This document shows positions 8,856 through 21,510 of a stretch of 64,000 bases of DNA, piece by piece. Source of the DNA: a bacterium (lineage in GTDB: Bacteria; Bacillota; Bacilli; Lactobacillales; Streptococcaceae); assembly GCA_905221345.1 (NCBI GenBank), contig CAJNCW010000001.1:1-64000 (forward strand), read 5' to 3'. The position numbers and the translations under genes are program-made. Below the pieces are notes generated by a model that saw only the letters and a list, made by a program, of their open reading frames with translations, did no database searches and was not told the DNA's origin. Within the stretch, counting starts at the first letter, position 1; each line of letters begins with the position of its first letter.

Positions 8856-9554
8856 ATGTTACCAGCTTATATGAAAATCCACGATCAGATCAAAAAGGAC
8901 ATAGATGAGCATCGTTGGAAGATTGGAGAAAGACTTCCGAGTGAACGAGATTTGGCAGAGCTGTTTCAGGTTAGCCGGATGACCTTGCGCCAAGCCATCT
9001 CTCTTTTGGTTGAAGAAGGGGTCTTGGAGCGCAGAGTAGGAAGCGGAACCTTTGTCTCTAGCACTCGTGTTCAAGAAAAAATGCGGGGGACGACCAGTTT
9101 TACGGAGATTGTCAAATCTCAGGGGAAAGTACCTTCTAGCCAACTCATTTCTTACAGAAGAACCATTCCAAATGAGCAAGAGGTCGCAAAGCTAGGGATT
9201 ACTCCGACAGAGAATATTATTCGTATGGAACGGGTGCGTTATGCTGACCAAGTACCGCTAGTCTATGAAGTCGCATCCATTCCTGAGAAATTTATTAAGG
9301 ATTTCAAAAAAGAAGAGGTAACTAGTCACTTCTTTCAAACCTTGCAGGAACATGGCTACCGGATTGGCAAATCCCAACAGACCATTTATGCAAGGTTGGC
9401 TAAGGAAAAGATAGCTCACTATCTGGAAGTTGAAAAAGGGCATGCCATTTTAGCCTTGACTCAGGTCTCTTATCTTGAAGATGGGACGGCTTTCGAGTAT
9501 GTAAAGAGTCAATACGTGGGTGAACGCTTTGAATTTTATCTTGAAAATAACTAG
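8856..9554 (+). CDS. nagR: NagR-like GntR/HutC-family regulator
   Basis: A 232-aa protein with an N-terminal winged helix-turn-helix of the GntR family (about 5-70; RLPSERDLAELFQVSRMTLR) and a C-terminal UTRA ligand-binding domain (about 90-230). This HutC-type architecture and the close resemblance to the regulator next to guaA in pneumococcus and to streptococcal NagR suggest control of N-acetylglucosamine genes (nagA, nagB, glmS) in response to an amino-sugar phosphate. None of those targets is in this window. It has its own promoter and terminator. The family is certain; the NagR identity is recalled rather than proven here. Confidence 0.85.
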   Translation: MLPAYMKIHDQIKKDIDEHRWKIGERLPSERDLAELFQVSRMTLRQAISLLVEEGVLERRVGSGTFVSSTRVQEKMRGTTSFTEIVKSQGKVPSSQLISYRRTIPNEQEVAKLGITPTENIIRMERVRYADQVPLVYEVASIPEKFIKDFKKEEVTSHFFQTLQEHGYRIGKSQQTIYARLAKEKIAHYLEVEKGHAILALTQVSYLEDGTAFEYVKSQYVGERFEFYLENN

Positions 9555-9574
9555 TCTAGAAAGGCTAGTTTTTT
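9549..9574 (+). terminator. Terminator after the NagR-like gene
   Basis: AACTAG/CTAGTT stem with a T-run. The stop codon of the gene (9552-9554) is part of the upstream arm. Confidence 0.7.
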
Positions 9575-9616
9575 GTTTTAGAAAAGATTAGAATTGTCAA
9601 AACAATCTGTCTAGGC

Positions 9617-9645
9617 TTGATTTTATCTATTATTTACTATAAAAT
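9617..9645 (+). promoter_or_regulatory. Probable promoter of the U32-family gene
   Basis: TTGATT (9617-9622) and TAAAAT (9640-9645) with a 17-base spacer, about 45 bases before the start codon. Confidence 0.5.
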
Positions 9646-9690
9646 GAGAAGGAAAAACGTCAAACTTTTATATTGCAAATAGGAGAAAAA

Positions 9691-10977
9691 ATGACAAAAA
9701 CATTAAAACGTCCTGAGGTTTTATCACCTGCAGGGACTTTAGAAAAACTGAAAGTAGCTGTTCAATATGGTGCAGATGCTGTCTTTATCGGTGGGCAAGC
9801 CTATGGTCTTCGTAGCCGTGCTGGAAACTTTACCTTTGAACAGATGGAAGAAGGCGTCCAGTTCGCAGCCAAGTATGGTGCTAAGGTCTATGTGGCTGCC
9901 AACATGGTCATGCACGAAGGAAACGAAGCTGGTGCCGGAGAATGGTTCCGTAAGTTGCGTGACATCGGGATTGCGGCAGTTATCGTGTCAGATCCGGCCT
10001 TGATTATGATTGCAGCAACAGAAGCACCAGGTCTTGAAATCCACCTTTCAACCCAAGCCAGTGCGACGAACTATGAAACTTTAGAGTTCTGGAAAGAACT
10101 TGGTCTAACTCGCGTGGTTTTGGCCCGTGAAGTTTCAATGGAAGAATTGGCAGAGATTCGCAAACGCACTGATGTAGAAATTGAGGCCTTTGTCCATGGA
10201 GCTATGTGTATTTCCTATTCAGGTCGCTGTACGCTATCAAACCACATGAGTATGCGTGATGCCAACCGTGGTGGTTGTTCTCAGTCTTGCCGCTGGAAAT
10301 ACGATCTTTACGACATGCCTTTTGGTCAAGAACGTAAAAGTCTGAAAGGTGAAATTCCAGAAGAATTTTCAATGTCAGCCGTTGACATGTCCATGATTGA
10401 CCATATTCCAGATATGATCGAAAACGGTGTAGACAGTCTCAAGATTGAAGGCCGTATGAAATCTATTCACTATGTTTCAACTGTGACCAACTGTTACAAG
10501 GCGGCTGTGGATGCTTATCTTGAAAGTCCTGAGAAGTTTGAAGCCATCAAACAGGACTTGGTGGATGAGATGTGGAAGGTTGCCCAACGTGAATTGGCAA
10601 CAGGTTTCTACTACGGTACACCAACAGAAAATGAACAGTTGTTTGGTGCACGTCGTAAAATCCCTGAATATAAGTTTGTCGCTGAAGTCGTTTCTTATGA
10701 TGATTCGACTCAAACGGCAACTATTCGTCAACGAAACGTTATCAACGAAGGTGACCAAGTTGAGTTCTACGGCTCAGGTTTCCGTCATTTTGAAACCTAT
10801 ATCGAAGATCTTCATGATTCTAAAGGAAATAAAATCGACCGTGCTCCAAATCCAATGGAACTCTTGACCATCAAGGTTCCTCAACCTGTTCAAGCAGGGG
10901 ATATGGTTCGCGCTCTCAAGGAAGGTCTTATCAATCTCTATAAAGAAGACGGAACAAGCGTTACAGTTCGTGCCTAG
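9691..10977 (+). CDS. U32-family protein, probable tRNA 5-hydroxyuridine modification protein
   Basis: A 428-aa member of peptidase family U32. Proteins of this family (TrhP/YegQ in E. coli, YrrO in Bacillus) are now known to support 5-hydroxyuridine formation at tRNA position 34, so the peptidase label is historical. The TIM-barrel-like first half carries the signature EAFVHGAMCISYSGRC and further conserved cysteines (SQSCRW) that bind a metal centre in the family; a smaller beta domain follows. A TTG at 9673 would extend it, but AGGAG lies just before the ATG at 9691, which is preferred. It is followed after 14 bases by a small zinc-finger gene, probably in the same transcript. Confidence 0.88.
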   Translation: MTKTLKRPEVLSPAGTLEKLKVAVQYGADAVFIGGQAYGLRSRAGNFTFEQMEEGVQFAAKYGAKVYVAANMVMHEGNEAGAGEWFRKLRDIGIAAVIVSDPALIMIAATEAPGLEIHLSTQASATNYETLEFWKELGLTRVVLAREVSMEELAEIRKRTDVEIEAFVHGAMCISYSGRCTLSNHMSMRDANRGGCSQSCRWKYDLYDMPFGQERKSLKGEIPEEFSMSAVDMSMIDHIPDMIENGVDSLKIEGRMKSIHYVSTVTNCYKAAVDAYLESPEKFEAIKQDLVDEMWKVAQRELATGFYYGTPTENEQLFGARRKIPEYKFVAEVVSYDDSTQTATIRQRNVINEGDQVEFYGSGFRHFETYIEDLHDSKGNKIDRAPNPMELLTIKVPQPVQAGDMVRALKEGLINLYKEDGTSVTVRA

Positions 10978-10991
10978 ACAAGGAAAAGTGA

Positions 10992-11303
10992 ATGATTCAA
11001 GCACAAGGATTTTTGGTAGATAATGAAAGCAGATGTGTTCACTATCATGGTGAAAAGGACATCGTTTCTCTTCAGTGCTATGAATGTAAAAAATACTATG
11101 CTTGCTATCAGTGTCACAATACTATAGAAACGCATGTATTTTCGCCCTATCCCTTGGCGCTTACCGAGGATCAACCGATTTTATGTGGGGCTTGTAAGAG
11201 GACAATGACATTTCAAGAATATCAAAAACAGATAGTTTGTCCTTATTGCGGTGCTCCATTTAATCCAGGTTGTAAACAACACTATTCCTATTATTTTAAA
11301 TAA
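10992..11303 (+). CDS. CHY zinc-finger protein
   Basis: A 103-aa protein dense in metal ligands: Cys15, His17, His19, Cys29, Cys32, Cys38, Cys41, His42, His48, Cys65, Cys68, Cys83, Cys86, Cys94 and His97. This is the spacing of the CHY zinc-finger family, found alone in bacteria and fused to other domains in eukaryotic E3 ligases and the mitochondrial protein Hot13. The bacterial role is unknown; Zn binding or redox sensing are guesses. It lies 14 bases after the U32-family gene and ends at a terminator. Confidence 0.85.
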   Translation: MIQAQGFLVDNESRCVHYHGEKDIVSLQCYECKKYYACYQCHNTIETHVFSPYPLALTEDQPILCGACKRTMTFQEYQKQIVCPYCGAPFNPGCKQHYSYYFK

Positions 11304-11312
11304 AATGAATTC

Positions 11313-11339
11313 ATCCAAGTTTCAAACTTGGATTTTTTC
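11313..11339 (+). terminator. Terminator after the CHY gene
   Basis: ATCCAAGT/ACTTGGAT 8-bp stem, 5-base loop, six-T tail. Confidence 0.9.
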
Positions 11340-11417
11340 AATTTTTTCAGAAAACAGAGTGAAAGTGGAAAAACACTCGCTCTAAAATGAGAAATTTTTC
11401 TATATAATAGGATAAAA

Positions 11418-11465
11418 ATGGCAAAAATAGAAATAAATTATCTGAAACGCTTTCAACGTGAGTAA
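11418..11465 (+). other. Possible 15-codon leader ORF before the atp operon
   Basis: A 15-codon frame (MAKIEINYLKRFQRE) sits 5 bases after a TATAATAGGA stretch that could provide both a -10 (11403-11408) and a weak ribosome-binding site. Within it is the dyad TGAAACGCTTTCA (11443-11455), close to a catabolite-response element but one base short in the centre. The main atp promoter starts just after its stop. It may be chance. Confidence 0.25.
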
Positions 11466-11469
11466 AAAG

Positions 11470-11498
11470 TTGACAAATCAAAATTTTAGGACTAAACT
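11470..11498 (+). promoter_or_regulatory. Promoter of the ATP synthase operon
   Basis: Consensus -35 TTGACA (11470-11475), 17-base spacer and TAAACT (11493-11498). The first gene begins 35 bases later behind AGGAG. Confidence 0.75.
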
Positions 11499-11533
11499 AA
11501 GTAAGTAAATTTTAAATAAAAGGAGAATTCATC

Positions 11534-11734
11534 ATGAATTTAACATTTTTCGGTCTTTGTCTTGCCTGTATGGGTGTATCCCTTGCAGAAGGTATGTTGA
11601 TGAACGGTTTGTTCAAGTCAGCAGCTCGCCAACCAGACATCATTCCACAATTGCGTAGCTTAATGATCATGGGGATTGCCTTTATTGAAGGAACATTCTT
11701 TGTAACTCTCGTATTTTCATTTATCATCAAATAA
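11534..11734 (+). CDS. atpE: ATP synthase subunit c
   Basis: This 66-aa hairpin proteolipid forms the rotating c-ring of F0. Two membrane helices (about 3-28 and 40-63) flank a polar loop (ARQPD, 31-35). The proton-binding carboxylate is Glu52. It is first in the operon, as usual in streptococci. Residues linked to optochin resistance in pneumococcus can be read here: Gly14, Gly20, Met23, Ala49; position 48 is Ile, whereas I recall Val in pneumococcus. Confidence 0.97.
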   Translation: MNLTFFGLCLACMGVSLAEGMLMNGLFKSAARQPDIIPQLRSLMIMGIAFIEGTFFVTLVFSFIIK

Positions 11735-11768
11735 AGAGAAGTATAAAATGGAAAAGGGAGGATTCTAG

Positions 11769-12482
11769 ATGGAAGAAAGTATCAATCCAACCATCAATAT
11801 TGGTCCTGTTACCTTTGATTTGACCTTGACTGCCTTGACCTTGCTGTCAGTAGTAGTTATTTTTGGCTTTATCTATTGGGCAAGTCGGAATATGACTGTG
11901 AAACCCAAAGGAAAGCAAAATGTACTGGAGTATCTCTATGACTTCGTAGTCGGATTTACAGAACCTAATGTAGGCTCACGGTACATGAAAGATTACTCAC
12001 TCTTTTACTTATGTTTATTTCTTTTTATGGTGATCGCAAACAATCTTGGTTTGATGGCAAAACTTCAAACTACAGATGGGACAAACCTTTGGACATCGCC
12101 AACAGCCAATCTTCAATTTGACTTGGCCATGTCGTTTGGAATTATCCTGATGACCCATATAGAAGGAATTCGTCGCCGTGGTGTTAAAAAGTATCTGAAA
12201 GGTTTTGTTACCCCAGGATTTATGACACCGATGAATCTCCTTGAAGAAGTCACGAATTTCCTATCACTTGCTTTGCGGGTGTTCGGAAATATCTTTGCCG
12301 GAGAAGTGATGGCTAGTCTGCTTATCACACTTTCTCATCAGGCTCTTTATTGGTATCCAGTCGCATTTGTTACCAATCTAGTCTGGACGGCGTTTTCTGT
12401 GTTTATTTCCTGTGTTCAGGCTTATGTATTCACAGTCTTGTCTTCTATGTATCTAGGAAATAAAATTAATGATGAAGAGTAG
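11769..12482 (+). CDS. atpB: ATP synthase subunit a
   Basis: The 237-aa membrane stator subunit provides the proton half-channels against the c-ring. About five to six hydrophobic helices are visible. The essential Arg lies in [14 protein letters not shown], and the final helix ([22 protein letters not shown], split around residue 210) carries the conserved Gln. A GGAGG ribosome-binding site precedes the ATG. It sits between c and b in the operon. Confidence 0.97.
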   Translation: MEESINPTINIGPVTFDLTLTALTLLSVVVIFGFIYWASRNMTVKPKGKQNVLEYLYDFVVGFTEPNVGSRYMKDYSLFYLCLFLFMVIANNLGLMAKLQTTDGTNLWTSPTANLQFDLAMSFGIILMTHIEGIRRRGVKKYLKGFVTPGFMTPMNLLEEVTNFLSLALRVFGNIFAGEVMASLLITLSHQALYWYPVAFVTNLVWTAFSVFISCVQAYVFTVLSSMYLGNKINDEE

Positions 12483-12495
12483 AAAGGAGTAACAG

Positions 12496-12989
12496 ATGCA
12501 CGTAACAGTAGGTGAATTAATTGGTAACTTTATTTTAATCGCTGGCTCTTTTATCCTTTTGATTGTCTTAGTTAAGAAATATGCGTGGTCAAACTTGACA
12601 AGTGTCTTCGAAGAAAGGGCAAATAAAATTGCTGCTGATATTGATGGAGCTGAACAAGCTCGTCAAAAAGCAGAAACTCTTGCCCAAAAACGTGAAGATG
12701 AATTGGCTGGTAGTCGCAACGAAGCCAAAACAATCATTGAAAATGCTAAAGAGACTGCAGAGAAGAGTAAAGCAAATATTCTGGCAGATGCTAAAGTTGA
12801 AGCAGGTCGCTTAAAAGAGAAGGCGAATCAAGAAATTGCTCAGAATAAAGCTGAAGCTTTGCAAAGTGTTAAGGGCGAGGTGGCAGATTTGACGATTAGT
12901 CTCGCTGGTAAAATCATCTCAAAAAACCTTGACAGTCATGCTCATAAGGAACTCATTGATCAATATATCGATCAGCTAGGAGAAGCCTA

Positions 12990-12990
<1 letters not shown>
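12496..12990 (+). CDS. atpF: ATP synthase subunit b
   Basis: A 164-aa peripheral-stalk protein: one N-terminal membrane helix (about 8-26), then a long charged coiled coil rich in Ala, Glu, Lys and Gln. It tethers F1 to subunit a. Its stop overlaps the start of the delta gene by one base (TAATG), indicating translational coupling. Confidence 0.97.
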
Positions 12991-15046
<2,056 letters not shown>

Positions 15047-15061
15047 GAATAGAGGTGTCAG

Positions 15062-15940
15062 ATGGCAGTATCTCTAAATGATATTAAAACAAAAATCGCC
15101 TCAACCAAAAATACGAGTCAAATCACTAATGCCATGCAAATGGTATCGGCTGCCAAGTTAGGTCGCTCTGAAGAAGCAGCGCGCAACTTCCAAGTTTATG
15201 CTCAGAAGGTTCGCAAGCTTTTGACGGATATTCTGCATGGTAACGGATCTGGTGGTTCTACCAATCCGATGCTCATCAGTCGTCCAGTTAAGAAAACAGG
15301 CTATATCGTTATCACTTCAGACCGCGGCTTGGTTGGAGGTTATAATGCTTCCATCCTGAAAGCTGTAATGGAGTTGAAAGAAGAATACCATCCAGATGGT
15401 AAAGATTTTGAGATAATCTGTATCGGTGGTATGGGAGCTGATTTCTTTAAGGCTCGTGGAATTCAGCCAATCTATGAACTACGTGGCTTGGCAGATCAAC
15501 CTAGTTTTGATGAAGTTCGTAAAATTATTTCAAAAACGATTGAGATGTACCAAAACGAACTTTTTGATGAATTGTATGTTTGTTACAACCATCATGTTAA
15601 TACTCTCACAAGTCAAATGCGTGTGGAACAAATGCTGCCAATCGTTGACTTAGATCCAAATGAAGCGGATGAAGAGTATAGCTTGACCTTTGAGTTGGAA
15701 ACTAGCCGTGATGAGATTCTAGAACAGTTGTTGCCACAGTTTGCAGAAAGTATGATATACGGGGCTATCATCGATGCCAAGACAGCTGAGAATGCTGCAG
15801 GTATGACAGCCATGCAAACGGCGACTGATAATGCCAAGAAGGTCATCAATGATTTGACAATCCAGTATAACCGTGCCAGACAGGCGGCGATTACACAAGA
15901 AATTACAGAAATCGTAGCGGGGGCTAGTGCCTTAGAATAA
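15062..15940 (+). CDS. atpG: ATP synthase subunit gamma
   Basis: The 292-aa central rotor shaft. The N-terminal helix has the family motif [25 protein letters not shown] (split at residue 20 for length) and the C-terminal helix ends [18 protein letters not shown]. These two helices form the coiled coil inside the alpha3-beta3 ring. An 85-base gap with a hairpin follows before atpD. Confidence 0.97.
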   Translation: MAVSLNDIKTKIASTKNTSQITNAMQMVSAAKLGRSEEAARNFQVYAQKVRKLLTDILHGNGSGGSTNPMLISRPVKKTGYIVITSDRGLVGGYNASILKAVMELKEEYHPDGKDFEIICIGGMGADFFKARGIQPIYELRGLADQPSFDEVRKIISKTIEMYQNELFDELYVCYNHHVNTLTSQMRVEQMLPIVDLDPNEADEEYSLTFELETSRDEILEQLLPQFAESMIYGAIIDAKTAENAAGMTAMQTATDNAKKVINDLTIQYNRARQAAITQEITEIVAGASALE

Positions 15941-15975
15941 GGCCTCCCCTCCCTCGTATCAAAATGAACTTAGGA

Positions 15976-15990
15976 CCTAGGTTACCTAGG
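15976..15990 (+). other. Hairpin between atpG and atpD
   Basis: CCTAGG-TTA-CCTAGG, two copies of a self-palindromic hexamer able to fold as a 6-bp stem with a 3-base loop. No T-run follows, so it is not a normal terminator. It lies 35 bases before atpD and might set mRNA processing or stability. Confidence 0.45.
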
Positions 15991-16016
15991 AACCGACAGT
16001 ATCTTATATAGAATAG

Positions 16017-17432
<1,416 letters not shown>

Positions 17433-17442
17433 GAGGTGATCT

Positions 17443-17862
17443 ATGGCTCAGTTAACTGTCCAGATCGTGACACCAGATGGCCTCGTCTATGATCACCATG
17501 CCAGCTTTGTATCGGTACGAACTCTGGATGGTGAGATGGGGATCTTGCCACGACATGAAAATATGATTGCGGTTTTAGCGGTTGATGAAGTGAAGGTAAA
17601 ACGAATCGATGATGATACTCATGTGAACTGGATTGCAGTGAACGGAGGGATTATCGAGATTGCCAATGACATCATTACTATCATTGCAGACTCAGCAGAA
17701 CGTGCTCGTGATATTGATGTTAGCCGTGCTGAGCGTGCTAAACTTCGCGCCGAACGTGAAATTGAAGAAGCACAAGACAAGCATTTGATTGACCAAGAAC
17801 GTCGCGCTAAGATTGCTCTTCAACGTGCTATTAACCGTATCAATGTCGGAAATAAGCTATAA
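17443..17862 (+). CDS. atpC: ATP synthase subunit epsilon
   Basis: The 139-aa regulatory and rotor subunit, with an N-terminal beta sandwich (motif [19 protein letters not shown]) and a C-terminal two-helix domain rich in Arg, Glu and Ala that can inhibit ATP hydrolysis. It is the last gene of the operon, followed by a strong terminator. Confidence 0.96.
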   Translation: MAQLTVQIVTPDGLVYDHHASFVSVRTLDGEMGILPRHENMIAVLAVDEVKVKRIDDDTHVNWIAVNGGIIEIANDIITIIADSAERARDIDVSRAERAKLRAEREIEEAQDKHLIDQERRAKIALQRAINRINVGNKL

Positions 17863-17868
17863 TCAAAA

Positions 17869-17899
17869 AATGAACTTGAATTTCAAGTTCATTTTTTTA
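17869..17899. terminator. Terminator between atpC and the convergent lactonase gene
   Basis: TGAACTTG/CAAGTTCA stem followed by seven T residues on the plus strand and preceded by six A residues, so it can serve both convergent transcripts. The stop codon of the minus-strand gene lies in the T-run. Confidence 0.9.
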
Positions 17900-18910
17900 A
17901 TGTGGGAAGTTGATGCAGACTCCTTCAGGGACATGGAAGTCGTTAGAAAGCTCTGCAAGACGACCACTTTTAGGATTACGCTTAAAGACGGTTGCATTAT
18001 CAGAATCTTGATGAACAGCAATGAGAAACTCTTGATCAGGAGTTAGGTCGAAATCACGTGGATTTTGTCCATGTGTTGGTACGATCTCTAATAATTCCAG
18101 ACTGCCATCAGCGAGGATTGTATAGACTGCAATGGAATCATGGCCTCGGTTGGATGCATAGAGGTATTTGCCATCTTTTGAAAGACGAATGGCAGCAGTA
18201 GCATTAAAATCTTCATATCCATCTGGTAAGGTTGAAATGACTTGCATGCGTTCAAATTCACCAACACCATCGTAAATCAAGACTTCAATGGTACTATTAA
18301 GTTCACAGATGAGGTAGGCAATCTTATAGTGGTGGTGGAAAACGATGTGGCGAGCACCTGCTCCAGCTTGGCTGTGATAGGTAGAGAGTTTACTTAGTTT
18401 TCCTTCTAGACTAACATCATAGGTCGTCACCTCGTCCGTACCTAGGTCACATGTGACGAGATACTGATCAGGTGTTAGATCTGTAAAGTGGACATGAGGG
18501 GAAGTTTGGTTTTCATGAGGACCGTGTCCGCTATGCTGCTCCAGATCCGTTTGGGCGAGGCTGCCGTCAGCTTGACGCTTATAAACCAGAACTTGACCTT
18601 TATGATAGTTGGCCCCGTAAACGAGACTACGCTTTTCATCCACTGCCACATAACAATGGGGAGCGCCTTCTTCAACCACATGGTTTAGCAAAGTGCCATC
18701 TGTCTTGTAAGCAGCGATTCCACCTAAGCCATCCTGGCTCCCTACAGTGTATAAGTGTTGCTGTTGGTCAAAGGCAAGGTAGGTTGGACTTGGTTCAGCA
18801 GCAAAGAGTTCAAGATTTGCAAGCTGGCCTGTTTCTGTATCAAAATCTGCCTTGTAAATCCCTTTAGATAAGCGACGAGTGTAAGTTCCAAAATAAACAG
18901 TTTCTTTCAT
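17897..18910 (-). CDS. Lactonase (YbhE/6-phosphogluconolactonase) family beta-propeller protein
   Basis: A 337-aa seven-bladed beta-propeller of the lactonase family, with repeated blade motifs such as TYLAFD, CYVAVDEKRS, YLYASNRGHDSIAVY and NPRDFDLTPDQEFLI. E. coli YbhE/Pgl hydrolyses 6-phosphogluconolactone in the pentose-phosphate pathway; the substrate here is inferred. A frame from 18940 exists, but its first codon would lie inside the TATAAT (18939-18944); the ATG at 18910 has AAGAGGT upstream and is the true start. Single gene, convergent with the atp operon. Confidence 0.88.
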   Translation of the reverse strand: MKETVYFGTYTRRLSKGIYKADFDTETGQLANLELFAAEPSPTYLAFDQQQHLYTVGSQDGLGGIAAYKTDGTLLNHVVEEGAPHCYVAVDEKRSLVYGANYHKGQVLVYKRQADGSLAQTDLEQHSGHGPHENQTSPHVHFTDLTPDQYLVTCDLGTDEVTTYDVSLEGKLSKLSTYHSQAGAGARHIVFHHHYKIAYLICELNSTIEVLIYDGVGEFERMQVISTLPDGYEDFNATAAIRLSKDGKYLYASNRGHDSIAVYTILADGSLELLEIVPTHGQNPRDFDLTPDQEFLIAVHQDSDNATVFKRNPKSGRLAELSNDFHVPEGVCINFPH

Positions 18911-18938
18911 GTCCATACCTCTTAATAATGATATGTTC

Positions 18939-18947
18939 ATTATACCA
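18939..18947 (-). promoter_or_regulatory. Extended -10 promoter of the lactonase gene
   Basis: TGGTATAAT on the minus strand; the transcript should start about 20 bases before the chosen ATG. Confidence 0.7.
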
Positions 18948-19019
18948 CAAAATGGCAGTCATGAAGCACTAGATTCATTCATGTAAGCACTTTAAAAAAG
19001 AGTTATTTTAGTTTAAAAA

Positions 19020-19028
19020 TGGTATAAT
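19020..19028 (+). promoter_or_regulatory. Extended -10 promoter of the AI-2E family gene
   Basis: TGGTATAAT, 26 bases upstream of the start codon. No clear -35. Confidence 0.7.
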
Positions 19029-19054
19029 GAGAGAATGACAGAAAGGATGTATTT

Positions 19055-20221
19055 ATGGAACATAAAGAGAAACATTTTAGCCTATCTTGGTTTTTTAAGT
19101 GGTTTTTAGATAATAAAGCCATCACTGTATTTTTAGTAACCTTGTTACTGGGGTTAAACATTTTCATTCTAAGTAAAATTAGTTTTATCTTTTTACCGGT
19201 ATTGGACTTTTTAGGAGTTGTGATGTTGCCAGTTATTTTATCTGGTTTACTTTATTATCTCCTCAATCCGATTGTTGACTGGATGGAGAAGCACAAGATC
19301 AATCGTGTCCTTGCCATTAGTATTGTTTTTGTTATTATTGGACTCTTTATCATTTGGGGATTGGCAGTCGCAATTCCAAATCTGCAACGCCAGGTCTTAA
19401 ATTTTGCGAAGAATGTGCCGACTTATCTTAAGGATGCTGATATGGTTATCAATGACCTTGTAACCAAACGCTTGCCAGATGATTTTAGACCTCAGTTGGA
19501 GCAGGTTCTTGCAAATGTTTCTACAGAAGCAACGATATGGGCCAGCAAAATTTCTTCTCAAGCCGTCAACTGGGTCAGCGCCTTTATCAGTAGCGTTTCC
19601 CAGGTCATTGTGGCGGTTATTATCGTACCTTTCATGCTCTTTTATCTTTTGAGAGATGGGAAAGGCTTGCGGGATTACCTGACTAAATTCATCCCAAACA
19701 AGTTAAAAGAACCAGTAGGACAAGTTCTATCGGATGTCAATAAACAGTTGTCAAACTATGTTAGAGGACAGGTTACAGTTGCTATTATCGTGGCGATTAT
19801 GTTTATTATCTTCTTTAAGATTATCGGTTTACGCTACGCTGTGACTCTTGGTATTACCGCTGGTATTCTAAATCTAGTCCCTTATCTAGGTAGTTTTCTT
19901 GCAATGCTGCCTGCCCTTGTTTTAGGTTTAATAGCAGGACCTGTCATGCTATTGAAGGTTGTGATTGTCTTTATTGTTGAACAAACGATTGAAGGTCGCT
20001 TCGTTTCCCCGCTTATTTTAGGTAGCCAACTGAACATCCATCCGATCAATGTTCTCTTTGTTCTCCTAACTTCAGGTTCTATGTTTGGTATTTGGGGAGT
20101 TTTGCTGGGAATTCCTGTCTATGCCTCTGCTAAGGTCGTTATCTCAGCTATCTTTAACTGGTATAAAAAAGTCAGCGGTCTGTATGAAGAAGAAGGGGAG
20201 GAAATCAAGAGTGAACAATAG
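19055..20221 (+). CDS. AI-2E family transporter (TqsA/PerM-like membrane protein)
   Basis: A 388-aa polytopic membrane protein with about seven to eight helices: a pair near 25-75, one near 90-115, a soluble stretch 120-200, then a helix-rich C-terminal half with the family motif VPYLGSFLAMLPAL and a last helix around GIWGVLLGIPVYAS. Family members have been linked to autoinducer-2 export or Na+/H+ antiport; the substrate cannot be read from sequence. The C-terminus is acidic. The next gene, a TPR protein, overlaps the 3' end, so the two are probably co-translated. Confidence 0.88.
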   Translation: MEHKEKHFSLSWFFKWFLDNKAITVFLVTLLLGLNIFILSKISFIFLPVLDFLGVVMLPVILSGLLYYLLNPIVDWMEKHKINRVLAISIVFVIIGLFIIWGLAVAIPNLQRQVLNFAKNVPTYLKDADMVINDLVTKRLPDDFRPQLEQVLANVSTEATIWASKISSQAVNWVSAFISSVSQVIVAVIIVPFMLFYLLRDGKGLRDYLTKFIPNKLKEPVGQVLSDVNKQLSNYVRGQVTVAIIVAIMFIIFFKIIGLRYAVTLGITAGILNLVPYLGSFLAMLPALVLGLIAGPVMLLKVVIVFIVEQTIEGRFVSPLILGSQLNIHPINVLFVLLTSGSMFGIWGVLLGIPVYASAKVVISAIFNWYKKVSGLYEEEGEEIKSEQ

Positions 20222-21440
20222 TCAACGCATGCTCCAAGCTTTGGATGAACAGAATTTAACCAAAGCGGATCAGTATTTTCACAAAGCCCTCGAAACAGAT
20301 TCAAGTGAGGTTCTCTATGAACTAGCAAGCTATCTAGAGGGAATTGGCTTTTATCCTCAAGCAAAAGAAATTTATCAACATATCGTTACAGAATTCCCAG
20401 AAGTGAATCTGAACTTAGCCAGCATTGCTAGCGAGGATGGCAATGTTGAGGAAGCTTTTGCTTACCTTGAGGAAATCACACCCGAAAGTGACTGGTATGT
20501 ATCGGCCTTGGTCTTGAAAGCAGACCTCTATCAGTTGGAAGGATTGACAGATGTAGCGCGTGAAAAGTTACTGGAAGCCTTAAATTACTCAGATGATGCC
20601 TTATTAGCTTTTGGTTTGGCTGAGTTGGATAGCGAGTTAGGGAATTATCAGGAAGCTATTCAGGGTTATGCTCAATTAGACAATCGCTCTATCTATGAGA
20701 AAACGGGTGTCTCAACTTATCAGCGAATTGGCCACGCTTATGCCCAGTTAGGTAAGTTTGAAGCTGCAACTGAATTCTTAGAAAAAGCTTTAGAATTAGA
20801 GTACGATGACCAAACTGCCTTTGAACTGGCTAGTCTTTACTTTGACCAAGAAGAGTATCAAAAATCTGTTCTTTACTTTAAGCAGATTGATACCATTTCA
20901 CCAGATTTTGAAGGATATGAATATGGTTATAGTCAAGCGTTGCATAAGGAACATCAGGTGGAAGAGGCACTTCGTATCGCTAAACAAGGATTGGAGAAAA
21001 ATCCATTTGAGACTCGTCTCTTGCTAGCAGCCTCACAGTTTTCGTATGAATTGCATGATTCTGGTGCTGCAGAGCAGTTTCTCCTTACTGCCAAAGAAGA
21101 TGCAGAGGATACAGAAGAAATTTTCCTTCGCCTTGCGACCATTTATATGGAACAAGATCGGTTTGAGGACATTATCGCTCTCCAAAGTCAAGAACCTGAA
21201 AACCTCCTGACCAAGTGGATGATTGCCCGTTCATATCAGGAAATCGAGGATTTAGATAAGGCCTATGAACTCTATCAAGAACTGTCATCTGACCTCAAGG
21301 ACAATCCCGAGTTTCTGGAGCAATATAGCTATCTCTTACGTGAATTGGGATATTTTGAAGAAGCCAAAGTGCAAGCCGAAGCCTATTTAAAACTAGTCCC
21401 AGATGATGTTCAAATGCAAGAACTCTTAGAAACACTTTAA
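20211..21440 (+). CDS. Tetratricopeptide-repeat protein
   Basis: A 409-aa soluble protein made of helical TPR-like repeats, for example YQRIGHAYAQLGKFEAATEF, FELASLYFDQEEYQKSVLYF and YSYLLRELGYFEEAKVQAEA. The frame is open from 20085, but the GTG at 20211 has GGGGAGG 9 bases upstream and overlaps the previous gene by 11 bases; an ATG at 20229 is less well placed. No signal peptide. TPR proteins are scaffolds; coupling to the AI-2E-family gene suggests a shared role, but function is unknown. Confidence 0.85.
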   Translation: MNNSQRMLQALDEQNLTKADQYFHKALETDSSEVLYELASYLEGIGFYPQAKEIYQHIVTEFPEVNLNLASIASEDGNVEEAFAYLEEITPESDWYVSALVLKADLYQLEGLTDVAREKLLEALNYSDDALLAFGLAELDSELGNYQEAIQGYAQLDNRSIYEKTGVSTYQRIGHAYAQLGKFEAATEFLEKALELEYDDQTAFELASLYFDQEEYQKSVLYFKQIDTISPDFEGYEYGYSQALHKEHQVEEALRIAKQGLEKNPFETRLLLAASQFSYELHDSGAAEQFLLTAKEDAEDTEEIFLRLATIYMEQDRFEDIIALQSQEPENLLTKWMIARSYQEIEDLDKAYELYQELSSDLKDNPEFLEQYSYLLRELGYFEEAKVQAEAYLKLVPDDVQMQELLETL

Positions 21441-21456
21441 AAATATCCTATAAAGA

Positions 21457-21493
21457 GAAACTGTATCTAGTCATTTTGATGGATACGGTTTTC
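21457..21493 (+). terminator. Probable terminator after the TPR gene
   Basis: AAACTGTATC/GATACGGTTT forms a 10-bp stem with one G-U pair and a 14-base loop. The T-run is poor (TTTTCATTTTC), so termination may be partial. Confidence 0.5.
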
Positions 21494-21510
21494 ATTTTCA
21501 AAAAGAAACA

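Noticed and set aside
18911..18940. Ten-codon N-terminal extension of the lactonase-family protein
   Set aside because: Its first codon overlaps the TATAAT of the gene's own promoter.
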